The translations under genes were made by a program, and so were the position numbers. Source: Stenocarpella maydis (Eukaryota > Ascomycota > Sordariomycetes > Diaporthales > Diaporthaceae). From it: 64,000 nucleotides of DNA. The notes below the pieces were generated by a model. The model was not told where the DNA came from, made no database searches, and worked only from the letters and a program-made list of their open reading frames with translations. Below, one piece after another: positions 35,670 through 48,046 of the stretch. Numbering within the stretch: the stretch's first letter is position 1; every line of letters starts with the position of its first letter. The DNA is taken from the NCBI GenBank assembly GCA_002270565.1, contig NQMI01000145.1, positions 51,424-115,423 of the forward strand. The letters are read 5' to 3'.

Positions 35670-38600
35670 GCATTCTGCCGCGCCGACGTCGCCGCTGTCG
35701 GCCAAGAAGAAACGCCTCTTTGTCCTCAGCAGCCAGGACAAGAACGGTCTTGTGCGCGTGGCCCAGTCACTGGCGGCGTATCTTGGGGACAGGGCGGAAC
35801 ACGGCCGAGCATCTGCCGACCATGCCGCCAGTCTCGCTTACACTCTTGGAGACAAGCGCTCGCGCTTCTCGTGGAAGAAGTTCTGCATAGCCACAGACTT
35901 GACGGACCTGCGATCTCGCCTGCTGGCGCAGACGAGTGACGGGGCCGTCAGGTCCAACGCTGCTCCGCGCATCGGCTTCGTGTTTACCGGACAAGGCGCA
36001 CAGTGGCCGCTGATGGGTCTGAAACTACTCGGTAAGTTGCGCAGTGAGGACGTCAATATGTCGCGCCTTGTCCCCAGGGTTCCTAGTCCTGTCAGCTCTG
36101 TTGTATGGTATCCATGAACGCGGAGATGTGGCTAGACCTACGCTAACGTAGATGGAAAAGAACTCGACGTCTTCCGATCAAGTTTCCAAAGGTGCCAGGG
36201 CTATCTCACGGAACTGGGTTGTCCTTGGGACGCCGCCGAGGAACTCCGGAAGCCGTTGGAAACAAGCCGTATCAAGTCGCCCGACCTGAGCCAGCCGCTG
36301 TGCACCATGATCCAGATCGGCATTGTTGACCTCCTGGGCTCCTGGAACGTCTGCCCGACCAAGGTCGTGGGCCATTCCAGCGGTGAGATAGCCGCCGCGT
36401 ACTGCGCTGGCTCTCTGACCGCCCGTGATGCGATCGAGGTGGCCTATCTGCGCGGGGTGTTCTCCGCTGCGTTCGGCACGGTGGAGCCGGGGCTGAAAGG
36501 GGCCATGCTCGCCGTCGGCTGCTCCCGGGAGAAGGCTGAGCAGCTGATCTCGGATGTCACAGCCGGGCATCTCACGGTGGCCTGCGTCAACTCGCCGTCC
36601 AACGTGACGATATCCGGCGACGCATCCGGCATCGAACAGCTGCACGACAAGCTGCGAGGCACGTCTGTGTTTGTGGCCCGGTTGAAGGTCGACGTGGCGT
36701 ATCACTCAGAGCACATGGAAGCCATCTACCCAGGGTACGTCCAGTCGCTCACACACATCCGACCCGGCCAAGGGCCCCGGGACGACGACAGAGACGGCAA
36801 GGCCAAGGAGGTCACCATGGTTTCAAGCGTCGATGCCGCAGAGGTTGATCCCGAGGCCCTAGGTGCGTTCTACTGGGGCCGAAATCTTGTCTCGACTGTC
36901 TTGTTCTCAGACGCACTCCAAGAACTTGTCCGCCCTGCCGACAGTCCTGCCGGCTCGTCGAATGCCGTCGACCTGCTGGTCGAGATCGGACCCCATGGTG
37001 CCCTCAAACAGAGCGTTAGGGAAATCCTCGCTGCGAGCGGGATCAAGGGCGTGGAGTACCTGTCTTCTCTCTCACGGGGCATGGACGACCAAGATATGGC
37101 GCTGGCCCTGGCCGGAAACCTCTTTGCATCCGGTGCCCCGGTCGACGTCTCCAAGGTCAACAACGACGGGCCAGCCGCCTCGCTGCTTACCGACCTGCCG
37201 CCGTACCCATGGCAGCACTCCAACAAGTTCGACGCGAGCCCACGCATAAGCCGCGAGCACAACATGAGGCCCCACCCACAGTACAGCCTCGTGGGTGCCC
37301 CCATGCCGTCCGTCGGCCCCAACGAGCACGTCTGGCGCGGATACCTCCGCCTCGACGAGGAGAACTGGGTGCGGGACCACAAGATCACCGGTGTCGTGGT
37401 CTACCCCGGAGCCGGCCTCGTGGCCATGGCCCTCGAGGGCGCGCGCCAGCTGGCCGACGCCGGGCGCAAGGTGCGTGCCATCAAGCTGCGCGACGTGTCC
37501 ATCGGGTCGGCAGCCATCATCAACGAGGACCAGGCCACCGAGTTCGTCCTACACACAAGGCCCCACCTGCTGGGGACTGTAAGCTCGGGGCCGGCCGCGT
37601 GGCTGGAGTTCACCATCTCATCCTCGGGAGGGGCTGACATGGCGCTGCGCGAGAACTGCCACGGGCTCATGCGCATTGAGTACGAGGAGGACAGCGCACA
37701 TGGCTCTGCGGTCCGCGATGAGGAGGCCGCCGCCGTCTCTTCCTGTCTGGCCGAGTACGAGGCGGCGGCGCACGCCTGCGTAGACCAGCTGGCTATTGAC
37801 GACTTCTACAGGGACCTCGCCAATGTCGGTCTCGACTTCGGCACAACGTTCAGAAACATGCAGAAGATCAAATTCCGGCCGGGAGAGTCCGTATACGAGC
37901 TGACCATTGGCGACCCAGGCGAGACCTTCAACACGGGGCGGGCCGGGCGTACGCACCTGATCCACCCAGCCACTCTGGACTCCATCGTCTCGGCCCCCTT
38001 CGCGGCCTACTATCAAGGTCCGGGAAAGCCCCTGACGAGGCCATACATACCCGTCTTCATCCAGGAGTTTGAGATCTCTGCCGACGTCCCCTTTGGCGTT
38101 GGGACGCCGGTCAAGGGCTTCTCAAGGGCGAAACGGCGCGGCATCGGGGAGATCGAGTCCGAGATCTACATGTTTGACGAGGCCCTGTCCAGGCGCTACC
38201 TCAGCATCCGCGGATACCGATCCACGAGCGAGATCGCGGCTGACACGGGCTCTGGCGCTGGCGCCAGCGGCGGGCCGCACTCTTCGCCAGCATTGTGTTA
38301 CTCGACGCAGTGGGAGTACGCCTTCGGTCTCCTAACGAAGGAGCAGCTGAGCAGTGTTGTCTCAAAGGCCGGCCAGACAGCAGGCGAGAAGCTAGAAAAG
38401 GTATGATATCAGCATGGCTCACGAGTACTTGCGTCGAAGAAAGGGAAGAGAAGTCCGCGCGATGCTGACTGACGATATCACAGGTAGCCAAGATGATCCT
38501 TCACGAGTCCCCTGATGCCACCATACTTGAGCTCCTGCCTGGAAGGCCCAAGGCTGGTGACAGCGGAGCACCAGTATCAAGCCGTGTCGCACTGAGCGGG

Positions 38601-41600
38601 TCGCCGCAGCAGACGAAATACGCCGTCCTAGACAGTTCACTGCCCGACGACGCAGGCGGGGAGTATCTGGAGCTGCAGCCCGGCAGGGCAGCCCAGGCCA
38701 GATTCGACCTGGTAATCATGGGGCAGCGCTGCCGGGAATTTATCAACGACCGGATGAGCCTCGCCTTTCTCCTGGAGCATGTTAAGCCGGGTGGCCGTCT
38801 GATCTGCGGCTTCGACTGCGGCCCACCCGGCCAGCTGGTGCCCCAAGACTACCGGGTGGATGTCTTTGCCCATGACACCCATCCTGTCACTCTCTTCTCC
38901 GCTGCTTCCACTACAGCCCCTGCGGATGGAGACTCGCATTCCCCTGGCGCCAGCACTCCGTCCGCCGGCGGGGGTGATCCTACAAGTACCAGTCTCTGCC
39001 GCACGAAGGTGCTGATCGTCGAGCCGCCGGCACCAGCTGATGCGCCTGTCCGGCCATTTTCCCAGGAACTGGTCAGGATCCTCGAGGGCCGTGGGCTGAT
39101 GGCCAGCACCGCGGCCTGGACGCCGGAGCTGGCGACGGAGATCTCGTCGGGACAGGAGCAGACGGTCGTCAGCCTGCTGGAGCTAAACAGGCCTTTCATG
39201 GAGAGCCTGTCGGACTCGGACTTCGCCATCGTGAAGGCCATGATCGTGAAGGCGACGAGCCTGCTCTGGCTGACGGCGCTGAGCAGCCCGTCGGCATCCG
39301 TCATCGACGGCGCCCTGCGCGTGGCCAGGAGGGAGCTGGGCAACCCGGAGCTCAAGGTGCTGCACCTGTCCGCGTCCTCGCCTCGCGACGGGCCCGAGCT
39401 GGCCGCCAGGGTCCTGGCCAGCCCTACCCGGGACGCCGAGTTCCGGGAGGACGGGGACGGGCTGCTGAAGGTGAGCCGGATATTGGAGGATCAGACACTG
39501 AACGCCGAGGTCGCGTCCCACGCCGGCACCGGGACACACCTGGAGTCTATCGAGACATGTGGCTTCCCGCTGGCCCTCGGCATTTCCAAGCCTGGCCTGT
39601 TGGACACTCTGCACTTCGGGCCCCAGGAGGACGCGGGCGAGCTGAAGGAGAACGAGGTCGAGATCCAGATCAAGGCATCCGGAGTGAAGTAGGTCCCCTG
39701 TCTCCTACAGCATTAGACTGGTATCCGAGTGTTCGATACCTAGGTAACTAGACATGCTGATGGATGTGCCCCAAACCAAACAGCTTCCGAGACGTCATGA
39801 TTTCCATGGGTCTGATTGCGGACCCTCACCTGGGCTACGAGGGCGCCGGCGTCGTGCTGAGGACAGGAAGCAAGGTGACGAGCGTCAAGGAGGGCGACCG
39901 CGTCAGCGCGCACATCTACGGCTCGCACGCCACCGTGGCCCGCACCGTCGACATCATGTGCGCCCAGATGCCCGACGGCATCTCGTTCGAGGAGGGCGCA
40001 TCGTTCCCCGTCGTCTTCACCACCGCCTACCACGCGCTGGTCAACCTCGCCAGGCTGCGCCCAGGCCAGTCGGTGCTCATCCACGCTGCCGCCGGCGGCG
40101 TGGGACAGGCGGCCATCCAGCTGGCCCAGCACCTGGGCCTCGACATCTACGTGACGGTCGGGTCCGAGGACAAGAGGGTGCTCGTGATGGACAGGTACGG
40201 CATCCCGGAGGAGCACATATTCAACTCGCGCAACGCCAGCTTTGCCATGGGGATCAAGCGTGTTACTGGGGGCCGCGGCGTTGACTGCGTGCTCAACTCG
40301 CTAGCCGGAGAGCTTCTGCGCCAGTCTTGGGCATGTACCCGTCTTCTTCTTCGTAACCTCCCTCTCCGTCCTTGGCCTCTGGCTGACCGAACAGCAGTAC
40401 TGCCTCGCGCCCCTCGGCACATTTGTCGAGATCGGCAGCCGCGATGTCAGCGAGAACACGCGCCTCGACATGGCGCCGTTCGCCGCCGGCCGGACCTTCA
40501 CCTGCTTCACGCTCCTGGAGGTGCTCCTCCACGAGCCAGCCCTGATGGCCGAGACGTGGCGCGGCACGTTCGACCTCGTCCGCAGGGGCGTGCTGCGCGC
40601 CCCGACGCCCCTCACCGTGATGCCCGCGCACGCGGTCAAGGATGCCTTCCGCCTCATGCAGAGCGGGAAGCACCGCGGCAAGATCGTGCTCTCGATGGAG
40701 AAGGATACCGACGTGCCCGTTCCCGTGCTGCGAGACCCCAGGACGGCCCTCAGGCTCGGTCCGTCAGGGACGTACCTGTTGGTAGGCGGGCTCGGTGGCC
40801 TGGGCCGGTCGCTGGCACAGATGCTCGTCGACTCGGGAGCCCGCAACATTGCCTTCGTCTCGCGCTCGGGGGCCACCCAGCCGGCAGCCAGGGCCGCTGT
40901 CGAGTCCCTCTCCGCCCGGGCAGACGGCGTCAGCGTCAGGGTGTACGCCGCCGACGTCGCCGACAGGGCATCGCTTGCCGGCGCCCTGGCCCGCTGCCAC
41001 GAGGAGCTGCCGCCGATCAGGGGCGTTGTCCAGATGGCCATGGTCCTGAGGGACGGCGTGCTGGAGCAAATGACCCACGGCGGGTGGGCAGCCGCGGTCC
41101 GGCCAAAGATCGACGGCTCGTGGAACCTACACGAGCACTTCGGGCCCGGCCGCGAGCCCGCCGACTTCTTCATCATGTGCTCGTCCATCTCGGGCGTCAT
41201 CGGCAACCGCGGCCAGGCCAACTACGCCGCGGCCAACGCCTTCCAGGACGCGCTCGCCCACCACCGCCGCTCGCTGGGCCTGCAGGCGTGCGCCGTCGAC
41301 CTGGGCATCATGCGCGACGTCGGCGTGCTCGCCGAGACGGGCACCGCCGGCGACCTGGTCAGGTGGGAGGAGCTGCTCGGCATCCGGGAGCCCACGTTCC
41401 TGGCGCTGATGAAGACCATCATAAACGGGGAGAGGCGGCGCCTGCGGCCGGACCGCCGACACGGCGAGTTCCCTGCCCAGGTCAGCGTGGGCCTCGCGAC
41501 GGCCGCCGCCTTCGAGGCCGCGGGCCTGAGCCTCCCGGACTGGCTGACCATGGACTCGCGCTTCGCCCCTCTGGCAGCAGTCCGCTCGAGCGCTGCTGCG

Positions 41601-41933
41601 GGTGACGGGAACAGGACGGATGCGGCACAGTCGGTCGTGGTCTCGCTGCCGCGGCGCATCGCGACGGCCACAAGCAAGGACGACGCCGTCGCCGCCATGA
41701 TCGACGGGCTGGTCGACAAGGTCTCCAACATCCTGTCGACGCCGGCTTCCGAGGTCGACCCCGGCCGGCCTCTCTACATATATGGCGTGGATTCCCTCGT
41801 GGCCATGGAGATACGGAACTGGGTCCAAAGGGACATCAAGGCTGACATAGCCCTTTTCGATGTGTTGGAGGCCGTCCCCATGACCAAGTTTGCCGACAAA
41901 GTAATCACACGGAGTAAGCTATGCACCTATTAG
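34138..41933 (+). CDS. Highly reducing PKS (KS-AT-DH-degenerate MT-ER-KR-ACP)
   Basis: Iterative highly reducing polyketide synthase that makes a reduced acyl chain. Eight exons: 34138-34234, 34303-35132, 35201-35311, 35386-36031, 36152-38400, 38484-39688, 39784-40330, 40395-41933; about 2,407 aa. KS has TACSSS (Cys about 174), with HGTGTKAGDP and NIGHLEG completed across introns. AT has GHSSGE (Ser about 637). DH has His about 971 (DHKITGVVVYPG) and Asp about 1171 (HPATLDS). A reduced methyltransferase-like segment (ILELLPG, then FDLVIMGQ and VKPGGRLI) lacks an intact SAM glycine motif. ER has HAAAGGVGQAA near 1813, KR has GGLGGLGRS near 2025 with NYAAANAF, and ACP has GVDSLVA (Ser about 2362). 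The linker after KS holds ten glutamines. The intron 40331-40394 needs a GC donor (GCATGT) and has a CAGCAG acceptor, so exon 8 may start at 40,395 or 40,398. The likely product is a starter for the NR-PKS (inference). Confidence 0.92.
35638..35667 (+). repeat. (CAG)10 microsatellite coding polyglutamine
   Basis: Ten uninterrupted CAG codons in the HR-PKS linker between the KS and AT domains, giving ten glutamines. Such tracts expand and contract easily; the linker position suggests length changes would be tolerated. Confidence 0.95.
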
Positions 41934-42130
41934 GCGGTGTATATCTAACGTGGAGAAACAAAGCAATCTTGAAATGTAAAGTTTAAATCATACATCAGGA
42001 GTCATTTTAAACTTTTATACATAGTGTAAAACCCTGCCTCTGTCCGGTCTCATCTGTGTGTCCAATCATTTTCATGCTTTATTCCTGCAACAATCGCTTG
42101 TAATTGATCCTAGAAACACTGAGGATGCGT

Positions 42131-43870
42131 TCAGGAAGCAAACCTCCATCCTCTGGGGTCACCAGAAGCTCTCTCCTGCTCTTCCAGCTCTTTGTTCTTC
42201 TTTCCGCAGTACCATTTCGTAATGAGTACGAAGATAACCGTCAAACCACATCCAGAAATGATAGCACCGCCTCCGGTTTGGTAGTATGGTTCCTGATTCG
42301 TTAGAAAGAAATCTGGGGTGAACCAGTGGGAAACGGAGGAGACGCAGTTGGCAATCGCGATAAGAGCCGCTCTCTTGGTCCTCGGCCGCGGTACAACGGT
42401 TGTCTCCCACGATATTTGAAGCTTGTGCAATTAGCCCTCGCGAGCAATCAACAGCACGGGGTTCTGTGAGGTCTTACATTGAGGCCGACGAACGGTCCGG
42501 TGACTAATAATATCATGCTGAAGTATCGCGCGCCGACATTCAGAGTCGTGATCATCACCACGCAACCAACGAGTGTGAGAAGGATAGGAACAATAATGTG
42601 GTAACCATGCTCGAGCTTACGTCCAGACGACCATGAGACTGCGAGAGTAACGAGAAAGGCGACGACTGGTGGGGGTGCCTGGATAAGATACGTTATGGTA
42701 TTGCCGAACCCTAGTGTAGCGAGAATCTGGTAACGTGATAAGCATATTTAAACATTCAAGTTGTGGTGGGATCTACTGGATTTTCCCGCTTACCGAGGGG
42801 AAAAAGTCCTTGTAGGACTGAGCGATGATGAGGAAGAAATGGATAGCAGAGAAAAGGTACGTGAACGGATCTCTCAGTGCCATCCATACACCGCCCCAAT
42901 AGTCTCCATCCTCATCCTCAGATCGTCCGCCAGCAGACACTGCCTGTCTGTACTGAGCCATTTGTGACTCCTCGGCTGTGAGGAAGTATGTGCCGGTTGA
43001 CTCGGGGAAGTTGGGAAGAAACCAGAAGCTGGTCACACCAATCACGATGCTAACGATACCTGCCGTTAATTCTATTAGCAGTGAAAAGCCGCTCCATTTA
43101 TGCGCAGAAACGTACCTTCAAGCAGCAGAAACCACTGCCATGCCGCAAGCCCAGAAATATCATTCATTTTTTGCAGGATACCAGCAGCCAAAAGGCCAGA
43201 GATTGCTTGCGAAATGGTATTCCCTGCGTGCCAGATTCCCATGCGGAGAGGGGACTCATGTTTTGTGTACCACGAAGAGGTCATCAAGGAGACTGCCGGC
43301 ACAAAGGGACCCTCAGTTACACCCACCACGAACCGGCACAAGAGGAATCCCCACCCAGCCGTGACAGCAGGCATGCAGATGGTTGTGACTGACCACCCAA
43401 GCATGCAGCATGGCAGCAGGATCCTCGGCTTGCCCTTGGCAATAATAACGTTTGCAGGAACTTGCGAGATGATGTACCCAACATAGAATAATGATATACC
43501 AGCTGACCACATGGTGTCTGACATGTGCAAGTCACGTTGCATACCTGCGAGACGTGCGTTCGATACGTTTATGCGGTCCAGGTAACTAAAGGCATTGAGG
43601 CCGGGTCAGCCCGCGCCTTACAAGAGTTGATCCCAGGGGATCACGGTAGAAGACTCACTTCATCATCAGCATAGCACAAACCATCGGCAGAAACTTCCAG
43701 TCGAGGCGCCTGCGAACTATTCTATCAAGTGCTTGGAGCTCTTCTGGCGACTTGTCCCTGAGTAGTTCATAGCGTTCAAGCAGAGGGTCGTGGACTGCAG
43801 CGTTTTCTTCCAATCCGATGCCAACTTTGAAGTCAGTCGAGGAGGGTTTAGTGTCACTGTGAGGTGCCAT
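42131..43870 (-). CDS. MFS transporter, anion:cation symporter type
   Basis: Predicted 12-helix major facilitator of the fungal allantoate/nicotinate permease (Dal5/Tna1-like) group, which usually moves organic anions with protons across the plasma membrane. Five exons: 43870-43659, 43585-43116, 43059-42794, 42726-42478, 42421-42131; 495 aa. The family motif NYLDRINVSNARLAGM is assembled across the first intron. Further markers are FVVGVTEGPFVPAVSLMTSSWY and SVSHWFTPDFFLTNQEPYY near the end. Methionines upstream at 43,918 and 44,098 could extend the N-terminus; 43,870 gives the usual family length. It is convergent with the HR-PKS at only 197 bases, so it may move a cluster product or precursor, or belong to the aromatic catabolism genes further right. 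Confidence 0.88.
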
Positions 43871-45629
43871 GTTTCGAGAATCACCGGTTCTGGATGTATG
43901 CCCAGGTGAAAGGTTCATCTCGCGAGGAGCGTGGACGTCTTTTTGTACTCTTGTCGCATCGGAGGCTCTGAACACCATACCTTGGGGCCGCTTCGAGTAA
44001 GCCATTTCGACTTGGCACTGCATGTGTCCCCTCTCCAGTGTGGTATGGCTACCGGAGTGGTGCCGTCGGTCCATGACTTTCTCGGTCTTGGCCCGCATTG
44101 GCAGCCGACGGTCCGAGTCTGCAAGCTCCTACACGTGAAGATCGTGCGCAGATTGCAAGTAATTAACTCTTAAGGTTTTGTCCGCCATCACCTGATTTCT
44201 GCTCATCTGCGTTGAATCTCATTTTCACCAAGTGACCTCCGCTAGGCCCACTGCTCTATATTCCAGTTAGAGATGTCCATTAGCCTAGTTCCCAGTCTGG
44301 AGTCCGGGACATACTAACTACCTTGAAGCTGCCATAGCTCTAGAGGACTGCCGCTGAACGACAAAGATGCTTCGAACAGCTCTTACCAAAACTTTCCTCC
44401 GGCATAGGCAAACCAAATCTTCCTAGGGCATCCTCAATTAGCGAAGAGCGGTCACCTTGTGGGCATTATCGGCAGCGGTCCGTGTTGTGTAAATAGGGGT
44501 GTATGTGGGTAGCGCATCAGAGACTAGTACTGGGCAATCATGGGTGCTTTCAAAGACCTTATTCACAGCCATCTTCTTGACAGGCTTGTTAGCCACGGGT
44601 AAGCCCTGAATTCTCATATTTATCCGACCAACAGCCTGCCCGCCCCTTACGGCAATGAGTGTCGGTGCCACTCCGTGAACCAAACGTGGACTGGCCAAGA
44701 GTAACCAGGAGGAAGGCGGTGGTTGTCCGACAGAGCCGGACATCCTCCGATGCTCTACAGGCTACATTTTTTTTAACTATAATATTTTTTATAAAACCTT
44801 GATTCCCAAACATCTCGTCATCTTTGATTATATTGATAGGGTATACTATTACCTAGCAGGTCATTACTAGTAGATCATGCATCCTTCTCGCCACCAATCT
44901 TAGGAACCACATATTTAAGTTCCTCAACAATTCTAGGAAACACTGTATCCCGGTCTCCTGCGACCAACCTACAAATTCGCAAAGTTTTAGGTCTCTAGGA
45001 CCTGGAGGTTTGCGACAACAAAATGCCACGGGTTAATAGTCAAAACATGATCTCATTTGGGGGATTACAGGTTTTCCCTTTCCGATTCAGCCGTGCAGTG
45101 TATTCATCATGCCGCTAAGACTGAATTGGAGGGCAGAATTGCTGCTAGGTCGATATCAGACAAACTTGTTGATGCCTTCAAGCATCAAACGGACTTTGTA
45201 TTTGCCGGAAGCTTTTCTAAGCCCTGGTTGAATATATCCGACGCCGCAGAAACTTGCCACGCTGGACGAAAACTCTACGCATGAAAATCCGCCCAAAGCG
45301 GCTCCACATACATCCATTGATCCAGCACTATAGGGCGTCTCAGTTAACGCTGAGGCGGTCTCTGACCTATATCAGGCGTGTCATCATGTTTGGTTAGATA
45401 GTCTTTGGCGATTTCGGCTCAGACATTGCTCGTGTGAATGTTAAATTTTAAATGCCTGCCTAGGTATGTAAGGCTCGCTGTTCAAACCTGTTGGTGACCG
45501 TTGACAATGTAATAAAGAAGCCCACTACCTAGAGAGAAGGCAGTGAAGAAGACCCTGCATAAGAATGGATACTTTCAAAGCTATCAGTAATTGGGAATAA
45601 GGAAGAAAGGGCCACTTTTTCACCTTCCA
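43871..45629. other. Intergenic
   Basis: About 1.7 kb between the start of the MFS gene and the 3' end of the M28 peptidase. The first part may be 5' leader or an N-terminal extension of the MFS gene. I see no supportable gene; small open frames lack recognisable features. Confidence 0.6.
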
Positions 45630-48046
45630 TCAAGCGCCTATCACCAGAATTTCGGCGGCCCTGAGTACCGCCTTCGCTGTTTTCTCCACCCATTCTACGG
45701 CCGCGTCTTGCCTACCCGCGTTTATGTTGTCGGTAACAGCAGGAAAAACGTCTGCGCCATAACCATTGTCAATACCTGGGGCTGAAATCACATTCTTAAA
45801 CGTCTCGCGCCCGGGCAACCCTCCTGCCGACGCGAAACCCCGTGCAAAGTCCTTGTACTTTGTATTCACCACCTCCAGGATCACCTTGTCGCCAAAGGAC
45901 ACTGCTGTCTGTGCGGCCTTAGCGATGTTGTTCGCTTGCCTGGAGAACTCTTCGATAGCCTCTGCGAGGGGCGAGATATCGAGCCCCGGGAGGTCGGACT
46001 CCGCAACGGTTTGGTTAAGCTCGGCGAGGTATGTCGAGAGTACGCTGGCAGCATTGGGTAGGTCCCACGGGATGAGAGGGTCATCAGCGATGTGGTAAAG
46101 GATCAAAGTCAGCCATTGGCCGATTGCTGCGTGCAATTTGAAACCCGGATCGCCGAATCTATACATCCAGGAGTAGGAGTCGTAATTTGAATGGTAATGA
46201 TAGACGGGGTCGCTTTTGCCACCGTCGCTTCCGATGTCGATCTATGTCCGTATTAGGATCGTCTTTGGCTTCCAGTATCGATCTCAGCTTGCATTGAGTT
46301 TGGAAAATTACTTACACAGCTGATACCGTTTTGGTAGAAGCTTGCATAATCAGAACCGCTTCCCAGTGGGGAGATCTCGCCTTGTGTCACGTTATACCAC
46401 ATATCGTACAGTGTGGGAAAGTTTCCCCATCCTTGAGGGAAAATAATCTTCTTCATCTGCTCGACGACAAATGTCTGTATCTCACCAGAGCCCGAGAAGG
46501 CGGTCCTTGGGCCAGAGACAGCAACGTCAAGATTCAGATAGGCGACTGCAGTTGTTTGGAGCCAGGGAAGATGCGATTCGACCCATTCGGTCGAACCCTG
46601 AAGACCGAATTCTTCAGCATCCCAAGACCCAAGAATGCTACTGTTGTGTCAGCGTCCAAGGCAAGTAAAGACTGCGGGAAGTCAGCGCTTGTCACGCACA
46701 TTGTCCTTCGAGGCTTCCAGCCCTTCTTGAGTAACTTCCCAAAGGCATTTGCCAGCTCGACAAGTACGGCACTGCCCGAGTTGGGATCTGCTGCACCTCC
46801 AATAACCCACGCATCTCGGTGGTTCCCCACAACCACAACCTCATCAGGGTTCGTTCCGTTGATGACGCCGATGACATCCCACACGGGCTCAATGGACTCG
46901 TGCATTAGATGGTTAATGTTCACGAGTACCCCTGCGGAAGGCCCTGAATCATATGTGATGTTGCTAAACCCACCCATCCATCCAGTGCGGTTCGCTTCTT
47001 TCGCGGTCACGCCGTGCCCTTGGAGAGCACTGAGGAGAGGGATGGCGTCCTTCATGCTGATGGGAATTGAGGGTATCGATGGGGTATAAAGGGAGGTATT
47101 CCCGCGAGGAGAGTCAGGAGCTGAAGCCCAACCCACGGTTGACGGGTCACCGGAATAAAGTGAGGAGAAACGGACACTGCCTCGCTGGATCGAGGAGGGG
47201 TTTCTAGCTGGGCCATCTGTGAAGAAGGGTCAGGCGAACTGTGGCGTTATAAGGTAGCTTCGTGGTACAGGCGAGACTGACTTGGGTAAGCCTCGTAACC
47301 GTTTTCCTCGGTAACCTCCCCATCATCAAGTGGGTCCGTGAAGATGATGCAGCCTGCCATGCCGTTGTCTTGCGCATTCTTGACCTTGGTGCCTCGGTAT
47401 ATGCCGCCATAGTTCGCCATCGCAATCCTGCCGTTCAAGTCGATTCCAGCATCAATCAAAACCTGGAAGTCAGCACGGGTGCCACGCCTATGCGCGTCAG
47501 AACATCAACTGCGAAGATTCGGCGCTTGGATATTACTCACCCCACATAAACATATTCAGCGGTGACGTTGCCACTGCCACTCATTGCATGGTACGCTGGG
47601 ATCAAATTCGGATAGCTACTCGTGTCGTCTTCGGCCAACACATCCTCAACCAAATTCGCCTTGTGAGTTGTCCCATCCGCCCTGATGAGGGTCAAGCTCG
47701 AATGCTCAGGGTAAGTATACCATATTGGGTATTCCGCCAACCAGGCGTCAAACCCTGCTTCTTTCCACTTCTGTGCCGTCCACTCCGCCATTGACCTGTT
47801 GTGGGAGCCCAAATGGTCGCCATGTGTGTAGTAGTATGACCAGTCGCTCAAACTCTTGTTATCGAACGAATTGACGAGGATGGTCTCGGTATCCGTAAGC
47901 GCAGGCGGGTAGTCTACATTTGCACGTCTAGCATGCTTGTTATAGGTGTGATGCTGGTGAATGCGGCGGTGCAGTGCGTCCCAGTCTCTTTGACAGGCAT
48001 ACGCCAGAGCGCCCAGGAAGACGAATGTAGCCACGAAATGGTACAT
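45630..48046 (-). CDS. Secreted M28 metallopeptidase, glutamate carboxypeptidase II-like
   Basis: Predicted zinc exopeptidase of the PSMA/GCPII/transferrin-receptor family. Five exons: 48046-47541, 47487-47282, 47216-46700, 46640-46316, 46241-45630; 721 aa, the usual length. A signal peptide is likely (MYHFVATFVFLGALAYA). A protease-associated domain follows (AGIDLNGRIAMANYGG, KVKNAQDNGMAG, and AYPNGPARNPSSIQRGSV across an intron). The M28 core shows metal-binding-type motifs: VVGNHRDAWVIGGAADPNSG, SWDAEEFGLQGS after an intron, and DPVYHYHSNYDS after the last intron. The C-terminal dimerisation helices end the protein. It is probably housekeeping or nutritional peptide trimming in the cell wall or vacuole. 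I see no link to the PKS cluster beyond position. Confidence 0.93.

Noticed and set aside
40331..41605. Continuation of the ER-exon reading frame through to 41,605 as coding
   Set aside because: Past 40,330 this frame becomes Arg/Pro-rich nonsense, while another frame encodes a clear KR and ACP. The GC-AG intron 40331-40394 joins the correct frames.
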